A DNA stretch of 64,000 nucleotides from Paraburkholderia youngii (GCF_013366925.1 NZ_JAALDK010000003.1:372001-436000); one strand, 5' to 3'. Positions 37,684-47,429 are shown, counted from the stretch's first letter. A program made the numbers and translations. Notes: generated by a model not told the origin, from the sequence alone.

Positions 37684-38917
37684 ATGAATGCGACACGCAC
37701 AGTCAGCGAGTCCGGCGGGCTGCCGGCCCATCACATCGATGCATTTCTTGATCGTCTTCGGACGGCACACTACTCCGAGATATCGCTTCGCAAGAAACGA
37801 AGAGTCCTGTGTGCGCTCTCTGGGTGGATGAAGAACAGAAACATCGACCTGATTGATCTCGATGAGTCTGTCACGGCTCGTTTTTATGAAGCGCATGATC
37901 GACGCATCACGAGACCGCGTCCAGCGTGCGCGTCCCACACTACGGCAGTTTCTCGCCTATCTGCGTGCCGAAGCCATTGTGTGCCCGCCGACGTCGGGCC
38001 GCCAATCCGCAATCGCGCACATCTATGGTCGATACCTGGACTATCTGAGGCAGGATCGTGGACTCGCGAAGAACTCTCTGCTCGTCTATGGCCCGTTCAT
38101 TCGCGACTTTCTCGACAGCCACTCGGCCGGCGACGGAAGTTTATTGCCAGATGCATTCGACGCGGTAACGATCCGGAATCATCTTCTTGCCCGCAGCAAA
38201 GGCCGATCGGCGGAGTACACGCGGCTGATGGCAGTTGCGCTTCGCTCGTTCTGCCATTTCCTCTTTCTGCGTGGCGATACGGCCCGTGACCTGTATGAGT
38301 CAGTGCCCTCGGTTCGTAAGTGGCGACGGTCGACTGTGCCAACGTTCCTCACGCCTGAGCAGCAAGAAGCTCTCATTGCATCGGCAGACCAGTCGACCAC
38401 GACTGGGCTTCGTGACTACGCAATCCTGCTGTTGTTGGCGCGGCTTGGCTTACGTGCCGGAGAAATCGTCGCAATCGAGCTCGACGACATTCACTGGCGT
38501 TCGGGGGAACTCGTCGTTCATGGCAAGGGGCAGATGGTCGAGCACGTCCCGCTGCCATCGGAGGTCGGAGAAGCAATCGCAACATATCTCCGCGATGGTC
38601 GCGGAGCGAGTGCATCGCGGCGCATCTTCCTTCGCAGATTGCCACCTCGGGTTGGTTTGGCGCGGCCGGCGGCGATTGGCAAGATTGTTTGTCAGGCCTT
38701 CGCACGTGCCGGTTTCCGCCCCGCGTGCCGGGGCGCCGCACATCTGTTCCGTCACGGTCTGACGACGACGATGATTCGCCACGGGGCCTCGATGGCAGAA
38801 ATAGCCGAGGTCTTGCAGCACCGCTCACCGGACAGTACCGCGATCTATGCAAAGGTCGCGTTTGAGGACCTGCGCGAGGTCGCGCGCCCGTGGCCCACGG
38901 CTGGAGGTCCAATATGA
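37684..38917 (+). pseudogene. Tyrosine recombinase, one frameshift
   Basis: The N-terminal core-binding part (LPAHHIDAFLDRLRTAHYSE, LRKKRRVLCALSGWMKNRNI) is in one frame to about 37890. The rest is in another frame, from SRDRVQRARPTLRQFLAYLR through the catalytic domain: LGLRAGEIVAIELDDIHWRS (first R), AHLFRHGLTTTMIRHGAS (HxxR) and DSTAIYAKVAFEDLRE (Tyr). The last codons overlap an ATG at 38914 (ATATGA) that starts a short MTAIRENR frame, as in tandem recombinase gene sets where genes overlap. Without the shift it would be about 410 residues. Confidence 0.8.
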
Positions 38918-39092
38918 CTGCGATCCGCGAAAACCGCTGACGCGGTAGTGGGAGGGAAGCGGAGGTCTGTGGCTGGCGTTCGGCCAGGACGGTTGTCGGA
39001 TGCCGGGCCACGACGAGCGGACGTGCAGGCGGCCAGGAGCAGCATGGGGATGCCCGACCGGGCAGCCATCCACCGTTTCCTGGAGGTCCACC

Positions 39093-39260
39093 ATGGCACC
39101 GCTCCGCGAACGCATGCAGCACGACATGCTGATCCGCAATCTCGCAGACAACACCCAGAAGTCCTACCTGCTGCAGGTTTCCTGTTTCGCCCGGCACTTC
39201 GGCCGCTCGCCTGAACTGCTCGGCCCCGAAGAGTACGACGATGCGGCGCGTGAACCGGGG
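39093..39260 (+). pseudogene. Tyrosine recombinase N-terminal fragment (IS91-associated type)
   Basis: It has a good ribosome site (GGAGG) and reads MAPLRERMQHDMLIRNLADN, TQKSYLLQVSCFARHFGRSP then ELLGPEE. This is the SAM-like core-binding domain of the integrases that travel with IS91 elements. It is cut off after about 50 codons, near the IS5 copy that begins at 39316. Confidence 0.65.
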
Positions 39261-39315
39261 CCCAGCGGCGCGTTCGACTGCCTTCGCAGCCATCACGACG
39301 CCGACGAGAAGCTAA

Positions 39316-40496
39316 GGAAGGTCTGCACAACTCGTTTTCAGAGAGTTGGCCGTTTGCCACTTGCGTCGTATCAGCCATGAGAGTCTGCTGGCAGGTTGGT
39401 CGCCTGGCTTTTTGAAGCGTGACGACCACTGTTTGCCGAGATTCGCGGCCTGAATCTGCGAGCGTTTCAAGCGTTCCACAAAGCCTTGCGTGCCATCCAC
39501 AGGTTGCCCAGAGCAAATAGTGTCGTGATCTGGGCGGTGTTCTTCATCAACCCCCGGTACCGGGTCTTCGTATAGCCAAACTGCTGTTTGAGGACGCGGA
39601 ACGGATGTTCAACCTTGGCGCGGATGCCGGCCTTCAGGCGTTCAATCTGATCGAATATCGCGTCCAGCCGATCGGTTAGGTCCAGTTGTCTGCGCCTGCC
39701 TGGTCGCATCGCGACATGCCAGCGAACCGCGCTTACCTGGCAGCGCTTTTCGATACCCTGATATCCGGCGTCAGCGTACACATCCATTTCCTGGCCGTGC
39801 AACAGCGCTTCGGCCGCATTGATGTCATGAACGTTGGCGGCTGTGCCGATGACCGTGTGGACCAGGCCCGACTCTGCGTCCACGCCGACGTGCGCTTTCA
39901 TCCCGAAGTACCATTGATTTCCCTTCTTCGTCTGGTGCATTTCCGGGTCCCGTGTACCAGAGCCGTTCTTCGTCGAAGTGGGTGCGGAAATCAAGGTAGC
40001 GTCGACCGCCGACCCCACCTTCAGCATCAAGCCTTTCTCGCTCAGGATCTCATTGACCAGCGTTAGCATCTGCGCAGCCAGGCCGTGCGTTTCGAGAAGG
40101 TGACGGAACCGGAGAATCGTGCTCTCGTCCGGCAAACGCGTCATACCCTCGTCCAGCCCAGCAAACTCACGATACAGCGGCACGTCATAAAGCGCCTCTT
40201 CCATCGCCGGGTCTGACAGACCAAACCACTGCTGCATGAAGTGGATCTGCGGCATCGTCGCAATAGGAAACGGCGGCCTTCCAGTCTTACCCCTTGGATA
40301 GTGCGGTTCGATCAACGCAATCAACCTCGACCATGGCACAACGCGCCTCATCTCATCGAGAAATTCCCGCTTGCGCGTGCGTTTAGTTGAAAGATCCAGA
40401 CCAAGACCAAGCTGTGTCATCGAGGTACCCCTTAAACCTGCCTTCTCCCAGGTTAGTCCACCGAGACGTCAACGCCAGGACTTTTGCAGACCTTCC
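39316..40496 (-). mobile_element. IS5-family element, copy 2, inverted
   Basis: Same 1181-base element as at 22929-24109, in the opposite direction, with the same 12-base ends. The flanks differ: CTAA at 39312-39315 and CTAG at 40497-40500, so no perfect target duplication is present. Confidence 0.9.
39467..40420 (-). CDS. IS5-family transposase, copy 2
   Basis: The 317 residues match copy 1 except for one visible change (IATMPQIHF for IATMLQIHF). The catalytic motifs (VDATLISAPTS, YADAGYQGIE, EHPFRVLKQQ) are unchanged. Confidence 0.92.
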   Translation of the reverse strand: MTQLGLGLDLSTKRTRKREFLDEMRRVVPWSRLIALIEPHYPRGKTGRPPFPIATMPQIHFMQQWFGLSDPAMEEALYDVPLYREFAGLDEGMTRLPDESTILRFRHLLETHGLAAQMLTLVNEILSEKGLMLKVGSAVDATLISAPTSTKNGSGTRDPEMHQTKKGNQWYFGMKAHVGVDAESGLVHTVIGTAANVHDINAAEALLHGQEMDVYADAGYQGIEKRCQVSAVRWHVAMRPGRRRQLDLTDRLDAIFDQIERLKAGIRAKVEHPFRVLKQQFGYTKTRYRGLMKNTAQITTLFALGNLWMARKALWNA

Positions 40497-40500
40497 CTAG

Positions 40501-41393
40501 ATCGCGATTCATTTTGCGTGCGTGCCAAGGAAGAAACGGTGCGCACGAAGACGGTCGTCATCGGTGTGGGCCGGGAACCGTTCGTTCCTGACTTCGCACG
40601 CCTGATTGGCGGAAAGAACGTTTTTCATAGCGGCGCATTCCTGAGTGAAAAGCGGAATTTTTCAGGTTGGAGCGTGGCGGTGGTGGGCGGCGGCCAAAGC
40701 AGCGCCGAAGTCGTCAGCGCGCTACTGCGCGGGTCACATGGAGAACCGGCATCGATTACGTGGGTGTCGCGTCGGCCAAATCTGTTTGCCCTCGAAGACA
40801 GCCCATTCGTCAATGAATGGTTCTTTCCCCAACACAGCACGTGGTTCCAACGGTGTTCACGCGAGGCGCGTGAACGATTTCTGATGGGGCAGGAACTGGC
40901 GGGCGATGGCGTCAGCGCCTCGACGCTTCGGGAAATCTATCAGCTCTTGTACGAGCGCGAAGTGGCGCATAAGGCAAGGCCGGGCGCCTGCGAGATACGG
41001 ATCGATTCGTCGGTCGAGGCAATGAGTCTCGACGGGCCTGGTTATCTGTTGACAGTGCGTGACCGCGTGAACGGCAATGTGATGCACGCATATGCGGATG
41101 TCGTCATTCTCTGCACAGGGTACAGATCCTTGCTGCCGCGGTTACTCGAGCCTTTACGAAGCCGGCTGTCGTTTGTGCAAAACACATTAGGAGATACGGA
41201 GCTTGAGATACGCGATGATTTTTCCGTAGTCCTGGATGGGCCGCCCGGCTGTCGGCTCTATCTGCAAAACGGCGCACGCTCGCAGTATGGGGTCGCAGAT
41301 CCCTACCTCAGTCTGCTCTCATGGCGCAGTGCGCGAATCTTGAACGCCATTCTCCGTATGGAGCGCTTCGATTGCGGTGTAATGAGCGTGTAG
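40501..41393 (+). pseudogene. Siderophore-type N-hydroxylase (lysine/ornithine monooxygenase), 5'-truncated
   Basis: The fragment begins inside the protein (RTKTVVIGVGREPFVPDFAR). It has the NADPH-binding site WSVAVVGGGQSSAEVVSALL, the substrate-side stretch YQLLYEREVAHKARPG and the late CTGY motif (VVILCTGYRSLLPRLLEPL), ending MSV at 41393. These belong to the IucD/PvdA/SidA flavoenzymes that hydroxylate a side-chain amine for hydroxamate siderophores. About 140-150 N-terminal residues, including the FAD-binding motif, were removed by the IS5 copy. It cannot be active. IS21 begins only 27 bases after the stop. Confidence 0.82.
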
Positions 41394-41461
41394 AGCGTCA
41401 AGCATGAAGTCCGGCCGAACGACAATTATCTTGTCCGGTCAGCGGGGGTAATTGTCGCTGT

Positions 41462-42283
41462 TCAAGAGGTCATAGTTGTCGCTCCTTGTGACTCGGGATC
41501 CGGTAGTTGACGCCGCCGTGCAGCCTTGTTGTCGGTGGCGTTCCGACGCCGGTAGCTCTCGACGTTCAGTTCGAAGATCGTCGAGTGATGGACCAGGCGA
41601 TCGATGGCGGCCACGGTCATGGCCGGGTCGGGGAAGACGTCATTCCAGCCGGAGAACGGCTGGTTGGCTGTGATCAGAAGGCTGCGCCGCTCATATCTCT
41701 CGGCGATCAGCTCGAACAGCACGCTGGTTTCGGCCTGATCCTTACGGACGTATGAGAGGTCGTCGAGGATGATCAGATCGAAGTGATCGAGCTTCGCGAG
41801 CATCGACGGCAACTGCAGGCTCTGGCGTGCAACCTGTAGCTTCTGCACGAATTCGCTGGTGCGCGTGAACAGCACCCGGTAACCGGCGTCGATCAGAGCG
41901 TGGCCGATGGCGGAACCGAGATGTGTCTTGCCGCCGCCGGGCGGCCCGAACAACAGGATCGTGGCACCTTTCTCCAGCCACGAATCGCCGCTGGCCAGCG
42001 CCATGACGTGCGCCTTCGAGACCATTGGCACCATGCTGAAGTTGAAGGTATCGAGCGTCTTGGTCGGATCCAGATGCGATTCGACGCGGTGCCGCTCAAT
42101 ACGCCGTTTCACACGCTCGGCGAGTTCGTGTTCGAGCAGCGCACCAAGTAGCCGCGTGGCCTGCCAGCCTTCCTTGTCGGAACGCTGGGCAAATTCAGGC
42201 CACAGCCGGCCGATGGTCGGCAGCCGCAGTTCATTGAGCATCAACCCCAGACGGGCGGCATCGTAGGTAGCAGCGGTGTTCAT
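41462..42283 (-). CDS. istB: IS21 helper ATPase
   Basis: The 273-residue protein has Walker A GPPGGGKTHLG, Walker B DLIILDDLSYV and the sensor region LLITANQPFSGWNDVFPD of IstB, a DnaA/DnaC-like ATPase that remodels target DNA for IstA. It overlaps istA by four bases, so the two are probably translationally coupled. Confidence 0.93.
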   Translation of the reverse strand: MNTAATYDAARLGLMLNELRLPTIGRLWPEFAQRSDKEGWQATRLLGALLEHELAERVKRRIERHRVESHLDPTKTLDTFNFSMVPMVSKAHVMALASGDSWLEKGATILLFGPPGGGKTHLGSAIGHALIDAGYRVLFTRTSEFVQKLQVARQSLQLPSMLAKLDHFDLIILDDLSYVRKDQAETSVLFELIAERYERRSLLITANQPFSGWNDVFPDPAMTVAAIDRLVHHSTIFELNVESYRRRNATDNKAARRRQLPDPESQGATTMTS

Positions 42284-43779
42284 ACCGGCACCTCGTCATC
42301 GAGCAGCGTGTCGTAGAGTGCCGCCGATGGCGTCGCAACCACCACTTCAGGACACTGGGGCTGACGCGGTGCAAATTCGTGACGCAACTGCTCCAGGTCG
42401 GGTAACTTGCCGGCAGCGAGCAACGCATCGAGCCGTTCGGCAAGGATTGCCTCGACGCCGTGATACGCGGCCAGCTCGAGTAGCCCGACCATGAGCTTGC
42501 AGGCTTCGCGTTGTGCCAGTCTCGCCTCAAGCTGCTCCCAGGTGCGGCGATACGCTTCGCGAGGAAACAGGTCGTCGCGAAACGCCAGGCCCCTGAAGGC
42601 CTGCGGCTTACGTCTGAGTGCATCGATGAAGTGTCGGTAGTCGAGGGCGCGACCGCGGCCGTAGGGCACACGCGAGCCCCGCTGGGTGCTGTGCACCAGT
42701 GCGCCGGACAGATAGCAGTCGAGTCGGTCGTTATAGAGCCGTACCCGCAGGCGGTGGCCGATCAGGCGCGATGGTGCGCTGTAGAGGATCCCGCGCACGG
42801 TAAAGGTGCCACAGCGGGTCACGCGCGCTTCTTCCTCGACGAAGTCGGTCGTGCGACGCTCGGGCAGATCGTGCAGATGCTCGCGCTCAACGTTGAACCC
42901 AGCAGCATTGCGCCGGTTACGGCGCATGACGACTTCGCGAACGAACCCGTCATAGGCAGCACGTTCTGCAAAGTCGCGATGACCCCGCAGCATCAACGCC
43001 TGATCGATTGCCTCCTTCAGGTGACGATGCGATGACTCCACGCTGCCGTTCTCGTGGCCCCGGCCGCGGTTGTTGCGCGTGCCGACCATGCCGTAATGCT
43101 CGAGCAGCGCGGTATAGCGGACCGTGAAGTCGTCCTGTTCCTGCAGATTCCTGAACCCCGCCGACAGACTGTCGGTGCGGTGTTCCCGTGGGCATCCGCC
43201 GGCCTGCCACAATGCATTCTGCAAGCCTTGGGAGAGCGCTTCAAAGCTCTCGCCCCCATCGACGACACAGGCGTATTCCCAGTGCGAGAACGCGAGCACA
43301 AAGTGGTACAGCCGGTGGGCGAACGGCACGCCGGTGATCGTGATACCAAGGCCGCCCATATCGGTGAAGTCCGACAGCCCCTGTGCGCCAGGCAGATGCT
43401 CCTGGGGAAAGAAGACTTCCTTGCCTGGTCCCTCAAGGGCACGCCACTGGCTAACGCGTCGCTCCAGCGTACGCCGCATGCTGTCAGGAAACTCGCCCGG
43501 ATGCGTCTCCTGCAGTTTGCCCAGCAGCGTGATGGCCTTCAGCCCGGGGACGCTGCGCAGCAGAGGCAGCACTTCACTCTCCCAGACCTCGGCAAATGGA
43601 TCGGGGCGAGTGCGCCAATCGCGATGCGGCTTCTGCGACGGTAACCGGCCATCGCGTTCGATTCGCCGTGCCGTGCGCGAACTCATGCCCGACTTGGCAG
43701 CAGCGACTTCCTGAGTGTGATGTTTGCGCTTGCTCATATAGAGGCGGACCTGCTGGTCCGTGATTCGGGTTCCGGACAT
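42280..43779 (-). CDS. istA: IS21 transposase
   Basis: The 499-residue protein has an N-terminal helix-turn-helix (EVAAAKSGMSSRTARRIERD), then an rve-type integrase core with LSDFTDMGG (first D), REHRTDSLSAGF (second D) and HENGSVESSHRHLKEAI (E), and a C-terminal part with DRLDCYLSGALVHST. Full length and open, so the element may be active. Confidence 0.93.
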   Translation of the reverse strand: MSGTRITDQQVRLYMSKRKHHTQEVAAAKSGMSSRTARRIERDGRLPSQKPHRDWRTRPDPFAEVWESEVLPLLRSVPGLKAITLLGKLQETHPGEFPDSMRRTLERRVSQWRALEGPGKEVFFPQEHLPGAQGLSDFTDMGGLGITITGVPFAHRLYHFVLAFSHWEYACVVDGGESFEALSQGLQNALWQAGGCPREHRTDSLSAGFRNLQEQDDFTVRYTALLEHYGMVGTRNNRGRGHENGSVESSHRHLKEAIDQALMLRGHRDFAERAAYDGFVREVVMRRNRRNAAGFNVEREHLHDLPERRTTDFVEEEARVTRCGTFTVRGILYSAPSRLIGHRLRVRLYNDRLDCYLSGALVHSTQRGSRVPYGRGRALDYRHFIDALRRKPQAFRGLAFRDDLFPREAYRRTWEQLEARLAQREACKLMVGLLELAAYHGVEAILAERLDALLAAGKLPDLEQLRHEFAPRQPQCPEVVVATPSAALYDTLLDDEVPV

Positions 43780-44016
43780 GGCTGTTCGCTTCTTCTTGAA
43801 CGCGACCAGCCATCCTATGACCCCATCATCCCGGCGCCGCCGGTGGTGCGTCGTCTCCGGCGGCTACGCCGCCTTCGACTCCGCACCACCGGCCAACACA
43901 ATCGTCAATCGACCGGACAAGATAATTGTCGGCGCCCAGAGCGGTGCTATCACGTGGTCAGGCGAAACCTTGGCGGCGTCGCGGAAGCCATCGCAAGAGA
44001 TGACGGAGAAAATTTC

Positions 44017-45237
44017 ATGACTCGAAAGCACGGTTTCACCACGATAGATCTCGCCGGAATGTCTCATGCGTCGTTGCCGCCGGAGCTGCAGAAGGCGCCT
44101 AACGTCGTCAATGCATTTGCTGATGACCGCTTTAGTGGCAATCCCGCGGGTGTTGTTATCTTGCGTGAATTTCCTCCGGCCGAGCAATTGCAAGCGGCTG
44201 CTCACTATGCGAAGCTGCCGACCACTGCCTTTGTGGCACCATCATCGGACCACGACGAATTCGCGTGCTTCGACATACGATGGTTTACGCCTAGTGCCGA
44301 GCTTGAGCTGTGTGGTCATGCGACGCTCGCGGCGGCGCATTGGCTCTTTACTCGAGGGAAAGTGCCGGGCCACGCGCTGACATTCAGATCAAGGAGCGGC
44401 GTGCTTGCTATTACGCGCGCTGGCGATGCGATCACCATGAGCTTCCCTCGCATTCTCAGCGTCGCCGCTGACAAGACCACGGCGCGCACCGTGTCGGACG
44501 CGCTTGGTGTGCCGCTGGTCGAATGCCGGCGTGCTTATGATGATCTGATTGCCGTGGTCGCGGAAGAGTCTATCGTCACGCGTTTTGTGCCGGATCTCGC
44601 TGCAATTCACGGCCTTGAATGTCGTGGCGTCGTGCTGACCGCACGTACCGATCCAAACGGTTCGCTCGCGGAATATGACATCGTGTCGCGGTTTTTCGCG
44701 CCAGCGATTTCCATCGACGAGGATCAGGTGTGTGTGTCCGCGCATTGCAAGCTTCAGCCGTACTGGTCCGAGCGCTTGGGCCGCTCGAATCTGCGTGCGT
44801 TGCAAGCCTCAGCTAGCGGTGGGCGGCTAGGACTGGACGCAAGGGGCGATCGTGTCTTAATCGAAGGTAGCGCGCGCTTCGGAGACATTGACGGCATTCG
44901 ACATGGAACGGTTGCGTGCGGCCCAGTTACCACCTGTGCTATCGGTGTGACCATGCGTGAGTTCGATGGCTTGGCGAGTGAACATTCCAAGGCGCCTTTC
45001 CGGCTTGCGTCATTTCGCGTCGCTCCTGGTTGCGCCACCGTTGCGGAAGCGCATGACGTGGCAGAACTTTGGCATCTCTCCAGGGGACATGGTCGTGCGG
45101 TAGTCGACGGCCGGAGCATCGAGTTGAAGGCAGGCGACTCGGTTCAATTCGCCCCTCGAGAGCGTCACCAGTTGCACAACGTCGGAGATGAGGCTATAGA
45201 GGCCGTTTCGATTTGGTGGGGGGTGCCCCGGTCATGA
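44017..45237 (+). CDS. PhzF-family isomerase fused to a C-terminal cupin
   Basis: The protein has 406 residues. Residues 25-310 are PhzF-like: NVVNAFADDRFSGNPAGVVI at the start, DIRWFTPSAELELCGHATLA (the acidic residue near 93 and ELCGHATLA are family hallmarks), SRFFAPAISIDEDQVCVSAH. The last 90 residues are a small cupin: RGHGRAVVDGRSIELKAGDS and QFAPRERHQLHNVGDE. PhzF proteins isomerise or epimerise small metabolites. A cupin fused behind is unusual and might bind a metal or substrate. ATG at 44017 has GGAG eight bases upstream and overlaps the stop of a short frame left of it (ATGA), so an upstream gene was once coupled to it. The IS21 end is 86 bases away. Confidence 0.82.
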   Translation: MTRKHGFTTIDLAGMSHASLPPELQKAPNVVNAFADDRFSGNPAGVVILREFPPAEQLQAAAHYAKLPTTAFVAPSSDHDEFACFDIRWFTPSAELELCGHATLAAAHWLFTRGKVPGHALTFRSRSGVLAITRAGDAITMSFPRILSVAADKTTARTVSDALGVPLVECRRAYDDLIAVVAEESIVTRFVPDLAAIHGLECRGVVLTARTDPNGSLAEYDIVSRFFAPAISIDEDQVCVSAHCKLQPYWSERLGRSNLRALQASASGGRLGLDARGDRVLIEGSARFGDIDGIRHGTVACGPVTTCAIGVTMREFDGLASEHSKAPFRLASFRVAPGCATVAEAHDVAELWHLSRGHGRAVVDGRSIELKAGDSVQFAPRERHQLHNVGDEAIEAVSIWWGVPRS

Positions 45238-45341
45238 CCATGTGCTTCTGGCTCTGATGTGATGGACGACTCCCGCTAACCAGCGAGCGGTTTATGCCAA
45301 AGTGGAAAAGTCGTGACGTCCACGGCAAAGGAGCGTTCATC

Positions 45342-45696
45342 ATGAATATAGCGACTGTTGGACTGGATCTGGCCAAGAGCGTGATGCAGGTTCACGCAGT
45401 GAATTCGCAAGGCGAAATCGTTGTGCGCAAACAGCTCAGACGCGCGAATGTACTTCGGTATTTTGCTACGCTCGAACCGTGTGTAATCGGCATGGAAGCG
45501 TGCGCCTCGTCGCACTACCGGGGCCGTGAGCTCACCAAGCTCGGACACACCGTTCGACTGATCGCCCCGCAGTTCGTCCGGCCTTACGTAAAGAGCAACA
45601 AGACCGACGCGGCCGACGCCGAAGCAATCTGCGAGGCGATAACGCGACCGAACATGCGCTTTGTACCGCTCAAGACGCAGGCGCAACAGACAGTGC
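45342..45696 (+). pseudogene. IS110-family transposase, N-terminal third
   Basis: It begins MNIATVGLDLAKSVMQVHAV and reads IGMEACASSHYRGRELTKLG and NKTDAADAEAICEAITRPNM, then ends at QAQQTV, where an IS6 terminus starts at 45697. The C-terminal two thirds are gone. Confidence 0.85.
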
Positions 45697-46075
45697 GGTT
45701 CTGTCGCGATAACGATGGCAGATCAAATGAGTGGATGTACATAGGATTGCTTACATAGCCAGCAAGTAGAACTGCCCGGCAACCGTTCGGGCGACGCGAT
45801 CGTCTTGCATCTGTCCCTTGCGGATCATATGCATCACTTCGATGCCAGACAGAATGATGCGGGCACAGCGAAAGTCCTTGAATCCCATCATCGGTTTGAT
45901 GATGCGTTTGATCGCTCGGTGGTCCTGCTCGATGATGTTGTTCAGATACTTGTTCTGGCGGATTGATCGGCGTGTCGCGCCCGGCGTTGAGAGCCTCGAG
46001 CGCAGCCAGATTCGCACCGCTCTTGTCCACGGTAATCGTCTCGGGCTCGCCGTTCTGGTCAGTCGCCTTCTCAAA
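45697..46075 (-). pseudogene. IS6-family transposase, C-terminal fragment with terminus
   Basis: The terminus GGTTCTGTCGCGATAAC is at 45697-45713. The minus strand reads PETITVDKSGANLAALEALN and, in a second frame, KYLNNIIEQDHRAIKRIIKP, MMGFKDFRCARIILSGIEVM and GQFYLLAM. This is the end of an IS6/IS26-type transposase with one frameshift near 45965. The N-terminal half is replaced by an IS5 gene at 46076. Confidence 0.85.
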
Positions 46076-47018
46076 ATGCAGGAACCCCCTGTTCACGACG
46101 GTCAAGCTCGAGGACTTCGTCCGGGCAGATCACCCGTTGCGACCGATCCGGTTGCTGGTGAATGACGCGTTGAAACGGCTCAACGGGCTGTTCAGCGTCA
46201 TCTACGCGGACACCGGCCGTGCCTCGATTGCGCCTGAGAAGCTGATGCGGGCGCTGCTGTTGCAGGTGTTCTACTCGGTGCGCAGCGAGCGCATGCTGAT
46301 GGAGCAGATGCGCTACAACCAGCTGTTCCGCTGGTTTGTAGGGCTGGCGATTGAGGACGCGGTGTGGGACCACTCGGTGTTCTCGAAGAACCGCGACCGG
46401 CTTCTGGAGCATGAAGTCGTGGAAGCGTTCTTCACCGAAGTCATGAGCCTGGCGGACAAGCGGGGCTTGCTCTCGAGAGAGCATTTCTCGGTGGACGGCA
46501 CGCTGATTCAGGTGTGGGCCAGTCACAAGAGCTCCCGCCGCAAGAACGGCCCGGACGATGGTCCGCCAGCCGGCGGTGGCCGCAACGCCGACACTGACTG
46601 GAAAGGCGAGCGACGTAGCAATGCCACGCACGAGTCGACTACTGATGCGGAGGCGCGATTGTTCAAGAAGAGCCGCAAGAGCCCGGCCATCCTGTGCTAC
46701 CACGGGCACATCCTGATGGAGAATCGCTCGGGGCTGGTGGTCGGCGCCGTGGTCAGTCATGCAGATGGTTTCGCCGAGCGGGCCAGCGCATTGCAATTGC
46801 TCGATTGCGTGCCAGGCGCTCATGCGAAGACAGTTGGTGCCGACAAGGCGTATGACACCCGCGACTTCGTGAACGATTGCCGCGCTCGCAACGTGACACC
46901 GCATGTCGCGCGCAACGATGAGCGTTGGGGCGGCGGCGCAATCGACGGTCGCACTTCGCGGCACGCGGGCTACCGGATTAGCCAGATCATCCGCAAACGA
47001 ATGGAAGAGACGTCCTTG
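46076..47018 (+). pseudogene. IS5-family transposase, start shifted and C-terminus lost
   Basis: The ATG at 46076 should read MQEPLFTTVKLEDF, but the run of C after GAA has five instead of four bases, so the frame is lost at once. The body is open in the next frame: HFSVDGTLIQVWASHKSSRR (first D), VGADKAYDTRDFVNDCRARN (second D), ISQIIRKRMEETSL. It joins another IS5 fragment at about 47017, before the expected glutamate region is complete. Confidence 0.85.
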
Positions 47019-47429
47019 TAGATGCCAACGGGGTCCCGGTCAGCGTGATTCTGACCGGCTCAAACCGTAACGACGTCGCCCAGTTGCTGCCGTTGGGTCG
47101 ATGCCATCCCGCCGATCCGGGGCACGCGTGGCCGACCACTGCGCAAGCCAAAAGTCATCTACGGCGATCGCGGCTACGACTCCGACGCACATCGCCAGCG
47201 CTTGCGAGATCGTGGCATCAGGCCAGTAATCGCGCGGCGTCGAACTGAAAATGGCAGTGGTCTGGGGAAATTCCGCTGGGTGGTAGAACGAACTCAATCG
47301 TGGCTCGACAATTTCCGTCGGCTTCGCATTCGCTTCGATCGCCGTAGCGACATTCCCGAAGCATTCCTCAAATTCGCTTGCTCGCTCGTGTGCTGGAATA
47401 TATTCAAACGAGCGCAGTCGGCTTTTTGA
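47016..47429 (+). pseudogene. IS5-family (IS427 group) transposase, C-terminal half
   Basis: It reads LVDANGVPVSVILTGSNRND and VAQLLPL, then, after one extra G near 47094, VDAIPPIRGTRGRPLRKPKV, IYGDRGYDSDAHRQRLRDRG and FRWVVERTQSWLDNFRRLRI. The GDRGYDSDAHRQ and VVERTxxWL motifs are those of IS427-type transposases. The N-terminal orfA part is missing. It ends within a few bases of the broken encapsulin gene. Confidence 0.8.

Larger units (their letters stand above)
41420..43931 (-). mobile_element. IS21-family element, complete
   Basis: The ends CGACAATTATCTTGTCCGGT(C) and their complement at 43911-43931 form perfect 21-base terminal repeats. istA and istB lie inside in the usual order. No target duplication is visible in the flanks. 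Length 2512 bases. Confidence 0.9.

Noticed and set aside
38373..39296. 307-codon minus-strand frame across the recombinase region
   Set aside because: Pro/Arg-rich, no motifs, opposite to a recombinase with complete catalytic residues.
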